From Dermacentor variabilis (Eukaryota; Arthropoda; Arachnida; Ixodida; Ixodidae), in NCBI RefSeq assembly GCF_050947875.1, contig NC_134570.1:204951250-205015249 (forward strand): a stretch of DNA of 64,000 nucleotides. Reading direction: 5' to 3'. Made by a program: the position numbers and the translations under genes. The number at the start of each line of letters is the position of its first letter. The stretch's first letter is position 1. Shown piece by piece: positions 41,904-53,989 of the stretch. The notes under the pieces were generated by a model. That model ran no database searches and was not told the origin of the DNA. It saw only the letters and a list, made by a program, of their open reading frames with translations.

Positions 41904-44209
41904 GCTATTCTCGCGTTTGTTTGTGTGTGGCGCCCTAAATTCGGTGTACGCATCGAGAGTCGTCGCATGACGCGGCACGGCGCTGTTTGTCTTCCCCGCT
42001 CAGCCCCGACAATGGCGTCTCGGCTCCGCCACGTTTCGTCGCTCGCGTGACGCTCGGGGAACGGATTTCACGCCGCGGTTTGAGCTCGGGCGGCTGCTCG
42101 GCTTAAGAAGCGTGCACCCTCCGCGGGTGTCGTGAGGGCGACTCCGCGACATCGCTTTGCGCGGACAGCGGCGCCTCTTCGCTGCGGCGCGACGCGAAGA
42201 CGAGGCGCGAAACGTCTCGTGCCGGCGTCGTCGGCGCCTTCTAGCACGCCCGTGCGCGTGAGTGTCGTGAGCAATGATGTCGGCCGCCCACCACGACGGC
42301 GGCACCCCTCCCTCGGGCGAGAGAGGAGGCGGGAAGAAGGGAGCCAACGACCTTTCGCTTCGGCGCCCACGTTTCGAGACCTCTCGCCTGGGCCGCGGTC
42401 GGTCTTTGGTGCGGGCGAGGAGGAAGCACTCGGATCCGAGCGCAGGAGCGGGCTCCGTCACCGGGAGGAAGGTTATAGCCCTCGTGATCGCGCCGGGTCT
42501 TCCTCCCGGAAACGCGACCACGCTGCTCCGCACTGCGCAGGAAAGCGTGCGAGTGGACGCGAGATGGGCAAAGCCAGCCGCTCGCGAAGCGCGGCTACAG
42601 AGGTGTTATTTGTGGGACCCTCCCTCCCTTCTCCTCTCGCGCTCCATTGACTCGCATTTCCTTCTCGGCTGTGTGCGCTGCGGTCTGCCTGCGTGTTCGC
42701 CTTGGCGTTGTTTGTTTGTTGGCGAGAAATGGAACCTCTGGAAATAACCCTTTCCTTCTGGGCACGAAGAAGGCTCGCGCTGTGCGCGGGCCACGCTGTG
42801 CCCGAGACGCGTCTCGCCCCCTCTTTCTTTGTCTCCTGAAGCGGCCCGAAAAAGGAAGAGCAGCTGCTCTCTATCTCGAGGTCTGGCGGGCATAAATGGT
42901 GTTCGCGGTGTCGCCGAGCGTTCTTTCCTTTCGCGGCGTTTGCCCGCTTTCTTCGGCTGCATTTTACCGAAAGCGCGGGCACTAGGGAAGTACGCATGCA
43001 TCGCAACCGGACGCGTTATGAAGGACCGTCAGCTTTTCGTAGGCGAGCGCTCGCGCGGACATTGCGCCGTCATGCTGCAGCCAATGCGCGACGCTGGGTG
43101 CACCGCGCAATGTGCACTGGGAACCTGTGTGCAACTGTGCCAGGCTCGCATTGCTCCCGACGCAACGGGTGCCTGGCCAAATCGTGCTCCTTATGTAATC
43201 GGAAAGATGTTCCAGTTCTTCTTGTGTTAGATTGCATTCTGTCTCGTGTTTTCTTTTTGCGCTTCTAAACTACCTGACCCTCATTTTAGTTTTTACGTAA
43301 ATGTTACTAACTTCTGAAAGAAGAAACGGGACCGGCTTGTACAGGCTTTTGATAGTGCGAGGGATGTGGACGAGCGTCCGAAGCTCTTTATGTGCTGCTA
43401 GAAGGCCGAACGAATGTAATTCAGCCCAAAAACACGAAACGTGTTGCGAGTCTAGCAATGAGAAAAAAATGTTTTAAATGTGAGCCGTTCTGTTTTCTTC
43501 GAGCCAAACGTACGTCGTTCTTTTTCTTTTATATTTGATTGCATAACGTGAGGTACTCAAAACTGTAGAGGAAAGCCAGCACACTACCACTCGGTACGCA
43601 GCTGCAACATTTCATTCAGCATGCAAATACGAAAGGAGAAACATCACAGTTGAAAATGCTTGCCGAGATCGTTGCACGCGATGCGGACCTGCACTTGTAC
43701 GCATTGGTGTCAAGACGCACGGCAACAGAAGTGTTGTCGCCAAACTGCTTTCTATTTCCAATGTGCCTCTCAATTGCGCGCATTATTTACGAGTTTTTGT
43801 TTGACTTTTGCTTCGCTTTAATGGAGCTTGTAAATACAAAAACATCTTGCAAGGCCACCGATTCCATATTAGTAACAGAACAATTGCCTTTTTTTGCGCT
43901 TATCTCTGCGTAATCTGCCGTGGCTTTCACTTTCTGATCCATCCCTATTGCAAGAGCACCTTTTAGCCGAAGTGATCGTTGAGTCTGTGTATCGCGATAG
44001 CACGTCTACTCAACGCTAAACATCTTGGGCAGAAATTTCGCTAGGTGAGTGTTATTGAGGCGCGTAAACTTTCCCCGCAAGGTGTAAATAACGAGCTTCC
44101 CAACATTTTTGTGGTTGACTTGGCATTCACAGCTCCGACAAGGCCGCCTGCGGATATGGAACTACTACGAGTCGTCCCTGATCAGGGTCCTGCCTCTATC
44201 CTAAAGAAA
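41904..44209. other. GC-rich spacer, no gene recognised
   Basis: Bases 42000-43000 are CpG-rich, with frames of up to 177 codons open on both strands. All are Arg/Ser/Gly-rich and domain-free. From 43250 the sequence is AT-rich. An 87-codon frame at 43650-43913 has hydrophobic stretches but no family match. Confidence 0.4.
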
Positions 44210-44880
44210 CAAGTCGCCGTTTCGCCCGAAAGACGAAGCATCAATTGCTATACCAAATTAGTAGACAGCTATAGAAAGTAAGGATAGCAGTTTTATCGGC
44301 CGTATAAGCTTGTAAATATTCGATAACTAAATTAACAACCATGGTGTCACGCGCTCACAAGCAAACATGAACGCACCTGACTCGAGGACCGCGCACATTC
44401 TCTGTCAAAGCGCTGCAGTGTGAAAGCGCGGTAGCAGCAGCGTGCGGATTGACCTTTGTGCTGCCTCTCGCTTCAGCGCGTACTAAGCAGCGAAGCTATC
44501 AGCACTCGGCGCACTCTGTCCCCATTGCATATCGCTTTCAAGACGGAGGCAGCCGCCGCGCCGGAGCAGAACGCACCCCCCCCTCCCCCTCCCCGGTGTT
44601 TTGCGCGCAAACAGAAGTAGGCGCGCCTCCTCCCCGCTTTGCTCCCTTGGGTGCGCGAGGTTGAGCCGCGATCGCCGTCTCACCGTCGCACGTTTTCATT
44701 CGCACATACGGCTCGCGGCGATGATGTCATCGCCCTTATACTGTATACAGAACATCACGTCGACAACGACAACAGAAATGCGCCTGGAGCGTCCATATAG
44801 TTTGTGGTGCAGTAAAACGCCTAATTTCCCAGCTGCGTTGGCCGCGTTGCGACGGCAACAGAGTGAATAAGTACTCGTGT
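44210..44880 (+). repeat. Repeat family X, copy 4
   Basis: It opens gtcgccgtttcgcccgaaag, acgaagcatcaattgctata, then ttttatcggccgtataagct, actaaattaacaaccatggt, and gctttcaagacggaggcagc. It ends near aatgcgcctggagcgtccat and gtggtgcagtaaaacg. It is uninterrupted where copy 3 carries the hairpin insertion. Confidence 0.78.
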
Positions 44881-46743
44881 ACCTTGCGTTAGGTGCCCGC
44901 AATTGATGATACGTCGGCGATGTTCCAGGTTCGGTGCCGGCTCTATTGCTCTGTAATGTTCTGTTGATTATTGTGTTTGCTTAACGATGACGCTTGCTGT
45001 TGCCATGGTCTCAGTTACACACCCGCGAGTACCTATTTTATACAGGCTGCCCCAGGTAGAAAAGAACGTCATGCTTAAAGTGGGCTTCTACGCGCACTTC
45101 CTCTCATTGTGGAGAAGCCAGATTTGCAGAGCGGTTCTTAGCGAGCTGTGTGCGCATGCGGGTACGGCGGCACAGCTTTCCAGGTGCTTTTTTGGATTGC
45201 TGTGCTATACACGCTGTCGCATTTAAAAGACCATAAGTTGGTGATTTCAAAATCTGTGGCGACATTTAAAAGATCGAAAGACAAGTAATCGATGCTTCAT
45301 ACAAATCTGAACTTGGGGAATAGCACGCGATTGAACAGGCCAAGATAGGTGGAGATGACGTGCTTGGTGAAGCGCTTTCAGGTGTGCTCTCAGTGCAGAC
45401 ACTGCCGTTGGCCCACGCTTGTGTTTGTGGAATATAACTACAGTGCACGCACTATGCACATAAATTGTCTGTTCGTCTGTGGTTTTCTACGTTTTTAGGC
45501 GTCGCTACTCATTTGACCATCACCTGAAGATGGGTGGAGGAAAAATAAATGAAATGACATCCCCTCTGTAACTTCTTCCGGTGTTCGCCAAAAACTTAGC
45601 TATTGCACTGCCAGCATATCTGCTCGACACTTGTGGGTTTCTGGCCCGCGCTGCTACGGTTCCACGGGAACACTACCAATCTTCGCCGAGGAAGGGTCGG
45701 GCTTCCTCGCGATCTGTGTTTCTAGCGCGGTTTGCCCGAGTGGTGTCGCTGCGGGGCAGGTGTCATTAAGGGGTCATCGCCCGATTGCAGCCGCGCGAGT
45801 GTTGAACACTTCGCGTTAGAGCTTTCCTGCTGGGAAGCGGAAGACATCTCGGAAGAACAGACGATGCCTCCGGGATGCCCGATGGCGCTCGGCGAAGAGC
45901 GCGAACCCCTTTCGGCCCACGCTGCGGGCACGGAACGAGCGAGCGACAACTGCGGCGCCCAAATCTGGTGCAGCCCCCCTCTCGCAGTGCCTAGAGTGCT
46001 TCGCTGCAGCGGCGGCTCTGCCCGAAGTAGAAAGCGAGCGGCGCGGGTTCAACGGTTCCACCCGTTTGCCTGCGTCCGCCCCGGGGCCGTGACGGCGGTC
46101 CCTTTTGAGAGCGGGCCTCGGGTGCGCACGCGGTGTCTCATCCATCTTGCGGCGCCATCCGTCTTCGTCTCCCCGCCACAGCTGCGCTGATATCGGCGGA
46201 GTCGCCACCATTTCCTCGAGCGGCAGCTGTGCAGCGGTTGGGCGTCCCTCGGTGCGGATAATGTCGTTCCTCGAGATTCGAGATATCCTCGCGGCCACCC
46301 TCGCAGGTTGGCGGGGCGACGCGCGAGAGCAGTGCTGCCGGCCGGAGCAGTGCAGCACTGCCGGCGTAGTGCACATCTCGCCATCTCGCGGGTCCCGTGT
46401 CCGCCCCGGCCGCCTTAATGAGCCGACCACCCACGGAGTGTGCGAGGCCGGAGCTGCGCCGCGCGGCCCTGCAGAGGTGCGCCGTGGTATTCTTCTGTGC
46501 CGCGGCGCCTCCAAATGGCGCGTCGCTTTGGCGCAGCGTACGACACGAAGCAAGAAAACTGCAGCAGAGAGCGCCAGGCTGTGTTCTTTGGGCCCGCGCG
46601 AACGTGTAGCGTCGTTGAGGGCGCCTGTCCTTCCGGTGCGACGTGACGGACAGCGCAGTGGACGAGCGAAACTGGAGCTGCGTGTCACGCAGGGCGGCAA
46701 GCACTGACTGGCGCTGGAACAACTCCCGCGAGCTCTTGTCGGC

Positions 46744-46769
<26 letters not shown>
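46744..46769. repeat. (TA)n microsatellite, 13 units
   Basis: Uninterrupted TA run at the right edge of a GC-rich stretch. Confidence 0.95.
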
Positions 46770-46774
<5 letters not shown>

Positions 46775-47828
46775 CGGCGGGCGGCATAGGAAATGAGGGA
46801 GGATAGCGGCAGGAATAAGCTCGGCACTGTAGTTTACTTGCCATGGGACAAAGGCGGCCTGCTCCCAAGGCGTGAAAAATTAAGCAGTTATTTCGGTCTT
46901 GCCAAATTCGATGAATGAGTGGGTAATCAATCACTTAGCTGACCTTAAGCCGTTCCGAATAACGCCTTGTTCCCCGCGCATCGTTGCAGTAGCCCGAAAC
47001 GTTCAACACGCTACTGTGCCCGTCGATCGTGAAATGGACCACGTTAGTTCTCCCGCACTTCTCTCTATGTTCCCGTGTCGCCGAAAGCAATCGAGAAATC
47101 GCTTACCGTAGAGCGAGTGATTTGTTGTTGCTACGTACACTCTGCGTTTTTCTAGTAAGTAAATAAATCTTTTTTTGACAGAACGCCGCAGAGGAAGATT
47201 GAGTAACCTCGATAGTGGGGCGAACACTGAGCCCAACAGCAGCAAACTTGCTTCCGTTGTGGCAACGTACCCAGAGCCTGCAGACATACCCGCAGGACGA
47301 TGAGAGCAAACGCTTTCAGTTGGGTCGTCAACGTGAAATGCGACTAAAGGCACGAGGTCAAGAGACGTGGGCATAAACGGGCGCGCTCCGTCTTCCTCGT
47401 CTTCGCCGTGTCGTGTGCGTTGTACGGCAAGGCGGCCACTCCGTATCGCGTGCGACGCTGAAGCCTGCGGAGTCGGGGCGCGAGCGCGAACCAGTTAGCG
47501 AGCACGAGTGTGCGCGACGCAATGGCTCACAGGGAGAACCAGGTCGGAGTCGAGAAACAACGCAGAAGCGCGCGGCCAGGCAAGACAAAGCGCTGACCCG
47601 CAACTAGCATTTCTTGCATGCTGCGCATTGAATATTGTTGCGGTTTTAAGAACACCAGCTTTAATTACTGTAACTGGTGTCGTTCTCGAAGGAGATGCAA
47701 ACTGAACTCGGTCTTCTTGATCCTGTTCGAGCAGGTCGTCGCCAGCGTGACTCGGTGCAGGTAGCGATGTGACAAAACATTGTCAGGAGTCCTTAGCCTA
47801 TAAGAGATGCGAAGGACTTGTGAAGCCT

Positions 47829-47905
47829 ACTTAATTAACCTTAATCCTCCTTAATCAACCATATTCACTCTTAGTCGATCTTAATCCACCCTAATCTAAT
47901 CACTG
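47829..47905. repeat. Degenerate ccttaatc short tandem repeat
   Basis: Six or seven imperfect repeats of 10-14 bp share the core (c)cttaatc (ttaaccttaatcctccttaa, tcaaccatattcactcttag, tcgatcttaatccaccctaa, tctaatc). Confidence 0.7.
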
Positions 47906-48861
47906 ATCAATAATGAATTACCTTTGATAATCTATAATCATCTCTTACGCACGGCTGGATGTGCTTCGGTTGGCTTCTGGCCTTCCTTGGGTCACGCGAT
48001 ATTTTCTGTACCTCACAACGCGACCTTGAAACAGATATTTAAGGCTTTCGCCTTAAAAGTACACTGGAAGCAAGGCAACACGAGAGGAACAATAATTTTG
48101 ACGAAGTGATCACACGTGATCGCGTATCAGCTGTCGCTAACTGAGCCGTGCACGAAGTCATGCTTCCAAGATTTCCAACTCTTTTTCAAACAGACTAATT
48201 GAAGGTGCGCTAGCTCGCGACAGCGCCCTTATTCAGAGGCAGCTGTGTGCGGACGGATCCGGGGATGGAGGCAGAGATTTGAAAAATGAACGCAACGCAG
48301 GAGACCAGCTACCGGTCCACGATTACCGATGCAATGCCAGCTGCGTCCACTCATTGCCATGCCCTATCATATGCCACATCCCGACCAGCTTTAGAAGTGT
48401 GGTTGGGGACAAACACCATTTTCCAAGCGCTTAGGTCCGGTAATGGCCGAGCAACAGGCCGGTAGGGCGTATATTGAAAATCTAGAACTCACGTACAACA
48501 CCTTAACGACTGCGGTTGAACATGATTGGCTGAAACGCTGCCGGCGACGCTCTGATGTCACGCCGTGAATATTATTATTGCTTTTGCGTGTCGCCCACGA
48601 TAGGTTAGGTTAACGTAAAAGGCGTTAGGCAACGCGGCGTTGCAAAGTCGTCGAACGTCACCGGCGTCGTTTCAGGCAATCGCGTACAACCGTGGTTGCT
48701 AAAGCGCTGTGCCTTCTAGATTTTCACTATACGCGCCCGGGAGCGCGCTTGTACATATTTTACTGGTACACTCGGCGGCAGCAGTTGCCTCCCACAGCGG
48801 ATGCTCTTCGACAAAGGCCGTCGAACAAGACACAAACCTAGAGTCAACTCGGAAATCGTTG

Positions 48862-48950
48862 TTGGGTCGTCTTTCGAGATGTGAACCTCCACGATGTGAT
48901 TTGAACTCGGTACCTCCCGCATACGAGGCGGATGCTCTACCGCTATAGGC
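48862..48950 (-). mobile_element. tRNA-like SINE head or tRNA pseudogene
   Basis: On the minus strand, gcggcctatagcggtagagc holds an A-box-like segment, then catccgcctcgtatgcggga forms an anticodon-like arm, and ggtaccgagttcaaatcaca holds a B-box-like segment (GAGTTCAAATC). The acceptor stem does not pair well and there is a non-tRNA continuation (ggaggttcacatctcgaaag). I read it as a tRNA-derived SINE head rather than a functional tRNA. Confidence 0.6.
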
Positions 48951-49339
48951 CGCCGCAGTCCATAGCAGTCCAACCTGCATCTTCCCTAAATATGGTGATC
49001 CGTCTTTTAATCGAGCGACTCCAATGTTGCCGATTCGCGGCGGCCTGGATCTTGCCGCGCTCACTGTGGACGCAGACCCGTTCTTAATAATGGAAGCGGT
49101 ACACTATAATGGATGAAACAAGATGCCGCACGATAGTTAATCGTCTGCATGCGATTCTGTGCGCACCTCTGCGCAAGCTCGGGCTCACCTGGTATATCGT
49201 GCCCGACCTACAGCCCGCGGTTTGAGCATGGAGGCGACTTGACTCTCTTAAACGCGATAGCCCCGTGTCGTCAAAATCCGTTGTCGGCGTCGCCGGAGGG
49301 AGCGAAAAGTGCCGTATATATTGTCATTTCGATCATGTG
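48951..49339. other. Spacer, nothing recognised
   Basis: Short mixed-composition stretch before the gypsy integrase fragment. Confidence 0.3.
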
Positions 49340-49342
49340 CTA

Positions 49343-49948
49343 CTAAACACAAACTTACTACTGCTTACCATCCTCAAACTAACGGTCTTAGGAACGCCTG
49401 AACCGCATATTAACTGACATGCTAGCAGTGTATGTTTCCTCCGATCATCGCGACTGGGACATTGCTCTACCATTCGCCACGTTCGCCTACAATTCCTCGC
49501 GCCACGACACAGCTGGCTATTCCCCCTTCTATCTCCTCTTCGGCCGTGAGCCGGCTTTGCCTTTCGAGACTCTCCTTTCGACCACACTCGACTCGCCGAT
49601 AGAGTACACTCGGGATGTCATAACCACAGCGACCCAAGCAAGCCAGATTACCCGCATTCGCCTTTCTGCTTCACAGACACGCCAGAAGTACCGTTACGAC
49701 CAGCGCCATCACGACGTGCATTACGAACCAGGTGCTCTTGTGCTAGTCTGGTATCCAACTAGGCGTGTTGGTCTTTCGGAGAAATTCCTCTCGCGGTACT
49801 AAGGCCCTTACCGCATCCTTCGCCGGGAGACCCCTGTCACATATGAAGTGTCTCCGCTGGATGCCACGGTGCCTTCACCTCTCTCTGACGTTATCCACGT
49901 CAGCCGTTTCAAGCCTTATTTTTCTCAGACCGATGAGCCGCACCAATA
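49343..49948 (+). pseudogene. gypsy integrase C-terminal part, broken
   Basis: A segment like TTAYHPQTNG is followed by a frameshift near 49390, then RLNRILTDMLAVYVSSDHRD and FATFAYNSSRHDTAGYSPFY, followed by LLFGREPALPFE. These are the end of the catalytic core of a gypsy integrase. A basic C-terminal part follows (YRYDQRHHDVHYEPGALVLV), one stop at 49800-49802, then GPYRILRRETPVTYEVSP and DVIHVSRFKPYF, ending at 49948. The catalytic D,D residues upstream are not in the fragment. Confidence 0.9.
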
Positions 49949-49969
49949 AGGTGCTTTTTCCGACGGGGG

Positions 49970-50118
49970 TGATGTCACAGTCGGTAATGTGGGAAGAAGA
50001 GGACGCTGGGCCATGGAAACGATGAAGAAGAGTTTAGTGTTATTGCTGCTCTACGCTTGCTGGTTCAGCCATTAAAAGTAATCTGTGAATAGACGCACGC
50101 TTCTTCCTTCCCGTAACA
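49970..50118 (+). repeat. 3' LTR of gypsy fragment, 149 bp
   Basis: It begins TGATGTCACAGTCGG directly after a purine-rich tract and ends CTTCCTTCCCGTAACA. It carries no polyadenylation aataaa; attaaaa at about 50073 may substitute. The LTR call rests on its position after the integrase and the TG...CA ends. Confidence 0.65.
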
Positions 50119-53100
50119 TCATTTAGGTATATGTATATGCCGCGCCTTGCTATATGGCATGCGGCATATGTGGGTTACATTGACACACCGTTCTATCACT
50201 GCAGTTGCTCACCCTTGTCTTACATTCTTGACAAATTTATTCCTCGGAATTTCGAGAATGACAGCCCACAGACAAATTCCACGAAACAAAACAACGACAT
50301 TCTATGCCTTTTATGTTAAGTCTTCAGAGGCTTGAATACTAAAAATGCGAAACAATAACAGAAACCTGAAAATGTGCTTTCATGGCGCGGCAGTGCGCTA
50401 CCTCCGGGATCAGCACACGCAAGAGGCCGCGTTTCTATCAGAAAGCTCGCCTTCGTGCATATATAGCGTCCGCCGTCAGCGTTTCCCGCTAAACATTGTG
50501 GTTTCATAAGCTGCAGTCGCCGGGAAACGTGAGAAGCAGTCAAGGATCATTGAATGCTACCGCGTTCTATACTATTAAAGGTGAAGCTTAAACATCCTCC
50601 CATTTCTTTATCTTATATGCATGGGACGACCGGAAGGAATAACTTCGTATCGCGCGGGATTACTACCTGTGGAGCCCGACTTCACTCGGACAGATTCGTA
50701 TCGCCTTCACGCGCCACTGAGAATCTTCAGAACGAGTGATTTCGCTGGCCGTTTTTTTCTTTCTCTCTCTCTCTGTTATACTATACACTGAAATCAAAGA
50801 GGCATGGAAATCATTGTAGCGTGACTGCAGCGTTAGCGAGGTTATTTGACGGTGGTCGTGAACCGGGAGTCTGTTCTGTGTGACGGAACTGAACTGTCGC
50901 CCTTTTTAGTAGTTACGTGTGTTCGCTTGTTACTCTTATCTCCGATACATATGCGTGCAGCACCCATGTGCTTTGCTACAGTCCAGCCGCGGCCGGCTTT
51001 ATTTCGAAGCCCCCTCCTACATGGCGTTTGCATCTCCCGCGGCTGGGTGCAGCCTGCTGCGGGATCGCGTACTGCGAATGGCCCACCCGTTTGACGGATC
51101 GGCGCGAAACACCATGAGTGGTTCACCTGTGCTTCGTCTTCAAGGCTTTCTAAGCTCCCGGTAGAGAGAGAGAGGAAACCGTTGTTACTTTATATAGGTC
51201 CTCACTTCAGCTGATGGTTCCCGGTCTTTTATTCCCCAAGTCGCAGCGATGCCGTGCCTGGCAGCACTTACGCGCCTATCGAATGCGTTGTATCGGTAGA
51301 CAGGCACCGCGCTCATCGGACCTCGTCGCAGTTGTCCTTTTGTCTCTTCACTATTTGTTTTTCTTTGGAGTCGAGCCAATGACCATTTTAGTTTCGCGGT
51401 TCTGCGAAATCGCCGCAGCAGACTTGTACGACCTCGCAGAAGATCGCAACTCGATTTCTAGCCAAGCTGCGAGTGCATCTCGCGGATACTTGGCGAGCGA
51501 TGTAGCTTTCTTTTCGCGCCGCAGACTGCGGCAGCCACTGAATTCAGCGGTAGCCACGCGACCACTGACTAATCCAATAAGTAGTCTTTACGACTGCCGT
51601 CTCTGACCAGACCGTCAGTGACTGGCCATGACGGCGAGCACCGACTAGTCCTCGTGGCTGCCACTGTGGCAGCCATACGCTAGACAGTCGGTGGTTGCCA
51701 GGAGGCGGCCGCCCGCTCTCCTCGTTGCGCTGCCGTTCGCGCGTCTGGCCCCGGGTCGAGTCTTTTTCCGGACCCGCGGCTGTTCCTCCCTGGACAGGCG
51801 GTTGTTTCTGCGCTTGCTTCGTCGATGCTTCGCAGACGCCTCTTCGGCGGGTGCCGGTGGCCGCGCGCTGGGCTCGCCGCTGCTCGCGAGAGGAGCCCTC
51901 TCTCTGCGGCGCCGCGTCCTATGAATAGACGGGCGGCCCCTCGCCGAGCCGCTCGCGCACGGGGAGGCTGTCTGTGGGCGAGCGTTGTTTGTACACACAG
52001 AACAGCAGGCGCGCACGTATCCCCGGGCTCCGTCGCTACAGTCCGTAACTTCGCCAGACCCCGACGCCTGCGCTGAGCGAACTGTGCCGCGCTGGCACCT
52101 TTCCGATTGTTGAATTGCCGGGGAAAAGCGTGGCGTACATGTGGCCCTCCACGAGGGGTGCGAGAGCGTTGCCTTACGTCACTGCCGCACGAAAAGAGCC
52201 GAGAGCCGTGGCGGGTGGCTCTGTCCCCATCTGTATTTTTTGAAAGAGTTATTTCTGTTGACCACATTGCGCTGAGCTTAGCGTTCCACCTGCTAAGAAT
52301 GAAAAAAAAAAGACGTTTGCAGTAAAAACAATATTGGTTATGAATCGCAAGGACGCCGCTGTTTGGGTTTCATCGTCTTTAGTATCTTGTACACGATTCT
52401 TAATCAGCATCATCATCATAATCGTGAGCATCATTCTGTCGGTCCTGTCTTTAACTGTACGGCGAGAGAAAAGGTACGTCCCGGGAACATGAATGATTGT
52501 GTACGGACACGATCAAGAAGGTATCGCCAATTTCATCACGTGGCAATGACACCGGCATATTGTGTGTGTCTTGCGCATTAAAGTGCCGTATCGGAGCCAT
52601 GTATAAGCAGTAGCCGGGGAAATGGAACTTCGATGGTTTGCAACGGGAATGTGGCAGATGCCACCAAGCTAGGTCTCTATTTCTTGTCTTTATTCTGTGC
52701 GTATATATGAAATCTAGAGTAATTTCGTAAGTACTATACGGAAAGCATACGGGATTATTCAGTTGGCGTACTGAACGTTTCAGTAGCTCGTGTTAAAGAA
52801 GGAATGAGCCTTGTGGAAATTTATTCACCCAAAATATATTATGTTCTCTGCTTTTACACCACCAGTGCTGCATCCGACTTTTACTGCCGACTTTTCATCT
52901 TCATGGATGAAACCTGGGGCAGGCCGTCCACAGCTGCGTATGGTTGCTGCGACACGTTAACGTTTCTGCGCTATTTCCACACGCGTCAAATACTATCCTA
53001 CGGAACCGCGTTGTCAGACACCTGATCCGGCTTTCAACAGTAGTGCTCTGCCCTTCGCTTCACCGTGAAACCTTTGTCGCGATCTCGCCGTTCGCTATTC

Positions 53101-53989
53101 GATGAATTTCCGTCGCTGGCGTCGCGCCTGTCCAGTGTGCGGTTTGGACTTAACAGTTCGCCCTCTTTTCCTCGGCGGTGCGTACCTCCCGCTCCGTGTC
53201 CCGGCGGTCGCATATCGATGGCGCGAAATGCAGAAGAAAACCGACGACATCCGAGCACTTATGAGTTGGGAACGCGAAAGCATTAAAGTTCAATTGAACT
53301 TCGGGTTCTGAATTCCTCGCGGGCAAGCGAGCGCGTTGAGGCGCTTGGCGCGTTTCGATTTGGCCTTGCCGAGGCGCAGTTAGAAGGCAGGCTTGCGCGG
53401 GTGTAACACAGCTGTGCGAGAGCGAGGGTGACGTGGCGTCGCGGCGATGCTCTCTCCCCTCACGCAGTGCCGCGGCAGCAGTTGCGCCATTTCGCCCGCC
53501 CTGTAATGGTTGGGTTTGGGCATGAAATGGATGGTAGCTGGCCCATGCGGTCGTCCAACTCATCCACGCTGAGGGCGTTGTTTAAGGGAAGGACTTGTTC
53601 TCGTCGAGAACGAGGAATATGGGATTTATTTACAGCATCTACATGGAGAGCGTTACACTTCATCAGTCTAGCATGACTGAAATTCTCGAGAATGCACACT
53701 GAAGAGCCGACAACGGCTGCTTATGAACACTCTGTCTTCCCTAGATCCCTAGGTGAGGGATAACGGCCGTTCAACCCTCCACTGATGGGAGCGTCCAAAG
53801 TCATCGTCGCCGACCCACCCTTGAGGGGGAGGGTTTACACACTCACTTCCGCACAGGTTTCACTGACCACGCCGAGGTGAGAGGGTTCTCGCATGCAAGG
53901 GTCCTGCCCCAAGCAGGCGCCTCTTGATCCCAGTGTTGACTCCGCAGATAGTGGCCGCTGCGTCTGTCCATTGACTGCCGACTTCTAAT
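50119..53989. other. Spacer, no gene recognised
   Basis: Mixed composition with a CpG-rich block at 51690-52080. Overlapping domain-free frames occur on both strands. At 53470-53700 the minus strand has an aataaa followed by cgttctcgacgagaacaag and ends cccaaccattaca, which resembles the 3' part of a gypsy LTR. Without its partner or a target duplication I leave it as a possibility. Confidence 0.35.

Larger units (their letters stand above)
44881..48861. other. Spacer, no gene recognised
   Basis: Bases 45780-46700 are CpG-rich, with frames up to 294 codons on the minus strand and 200 on the plus strand that overlap and lack domains. The remainder is mixed. Only the simple repeats at 46744-46769 and 47829-47905 are supported. 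Confidence 0.4.
49340..50118 (+). mobile_element. Ty3/gypsy element, 3' end with LTR
   Basis: The 3' end of an integrase gene is followed by a purine-rich tract (cgacggggg) and a 149-bp LTR. Everything 5' of the integrase core is missing. It is in sense orientation, unlike the other gypsy element at 6434-9784, whose missing part this segment would correspond to. The two LTRs share a ccttcc-cgtaaca end but otherwise look different, so they are probably distinct families. Confidence 0.85.

Noticed and set aside
45816..46700. 294-codon minus-strand frame as a gene
   Set aside because: Frames on both strands are open throughout this CpG-rich block. The translation is Arg/Ala/Pro-rich without motifs, and part of a 229-codon minus frame here runs through the (TA)n repeat as Tyr-Ile.
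48862..48950. Functional tRNA gene
   Set aside because: A- and B-box-like segments are present but the acceptor stem does not pair and the sequence continues as a repeat body, so a SINE head is more likely.
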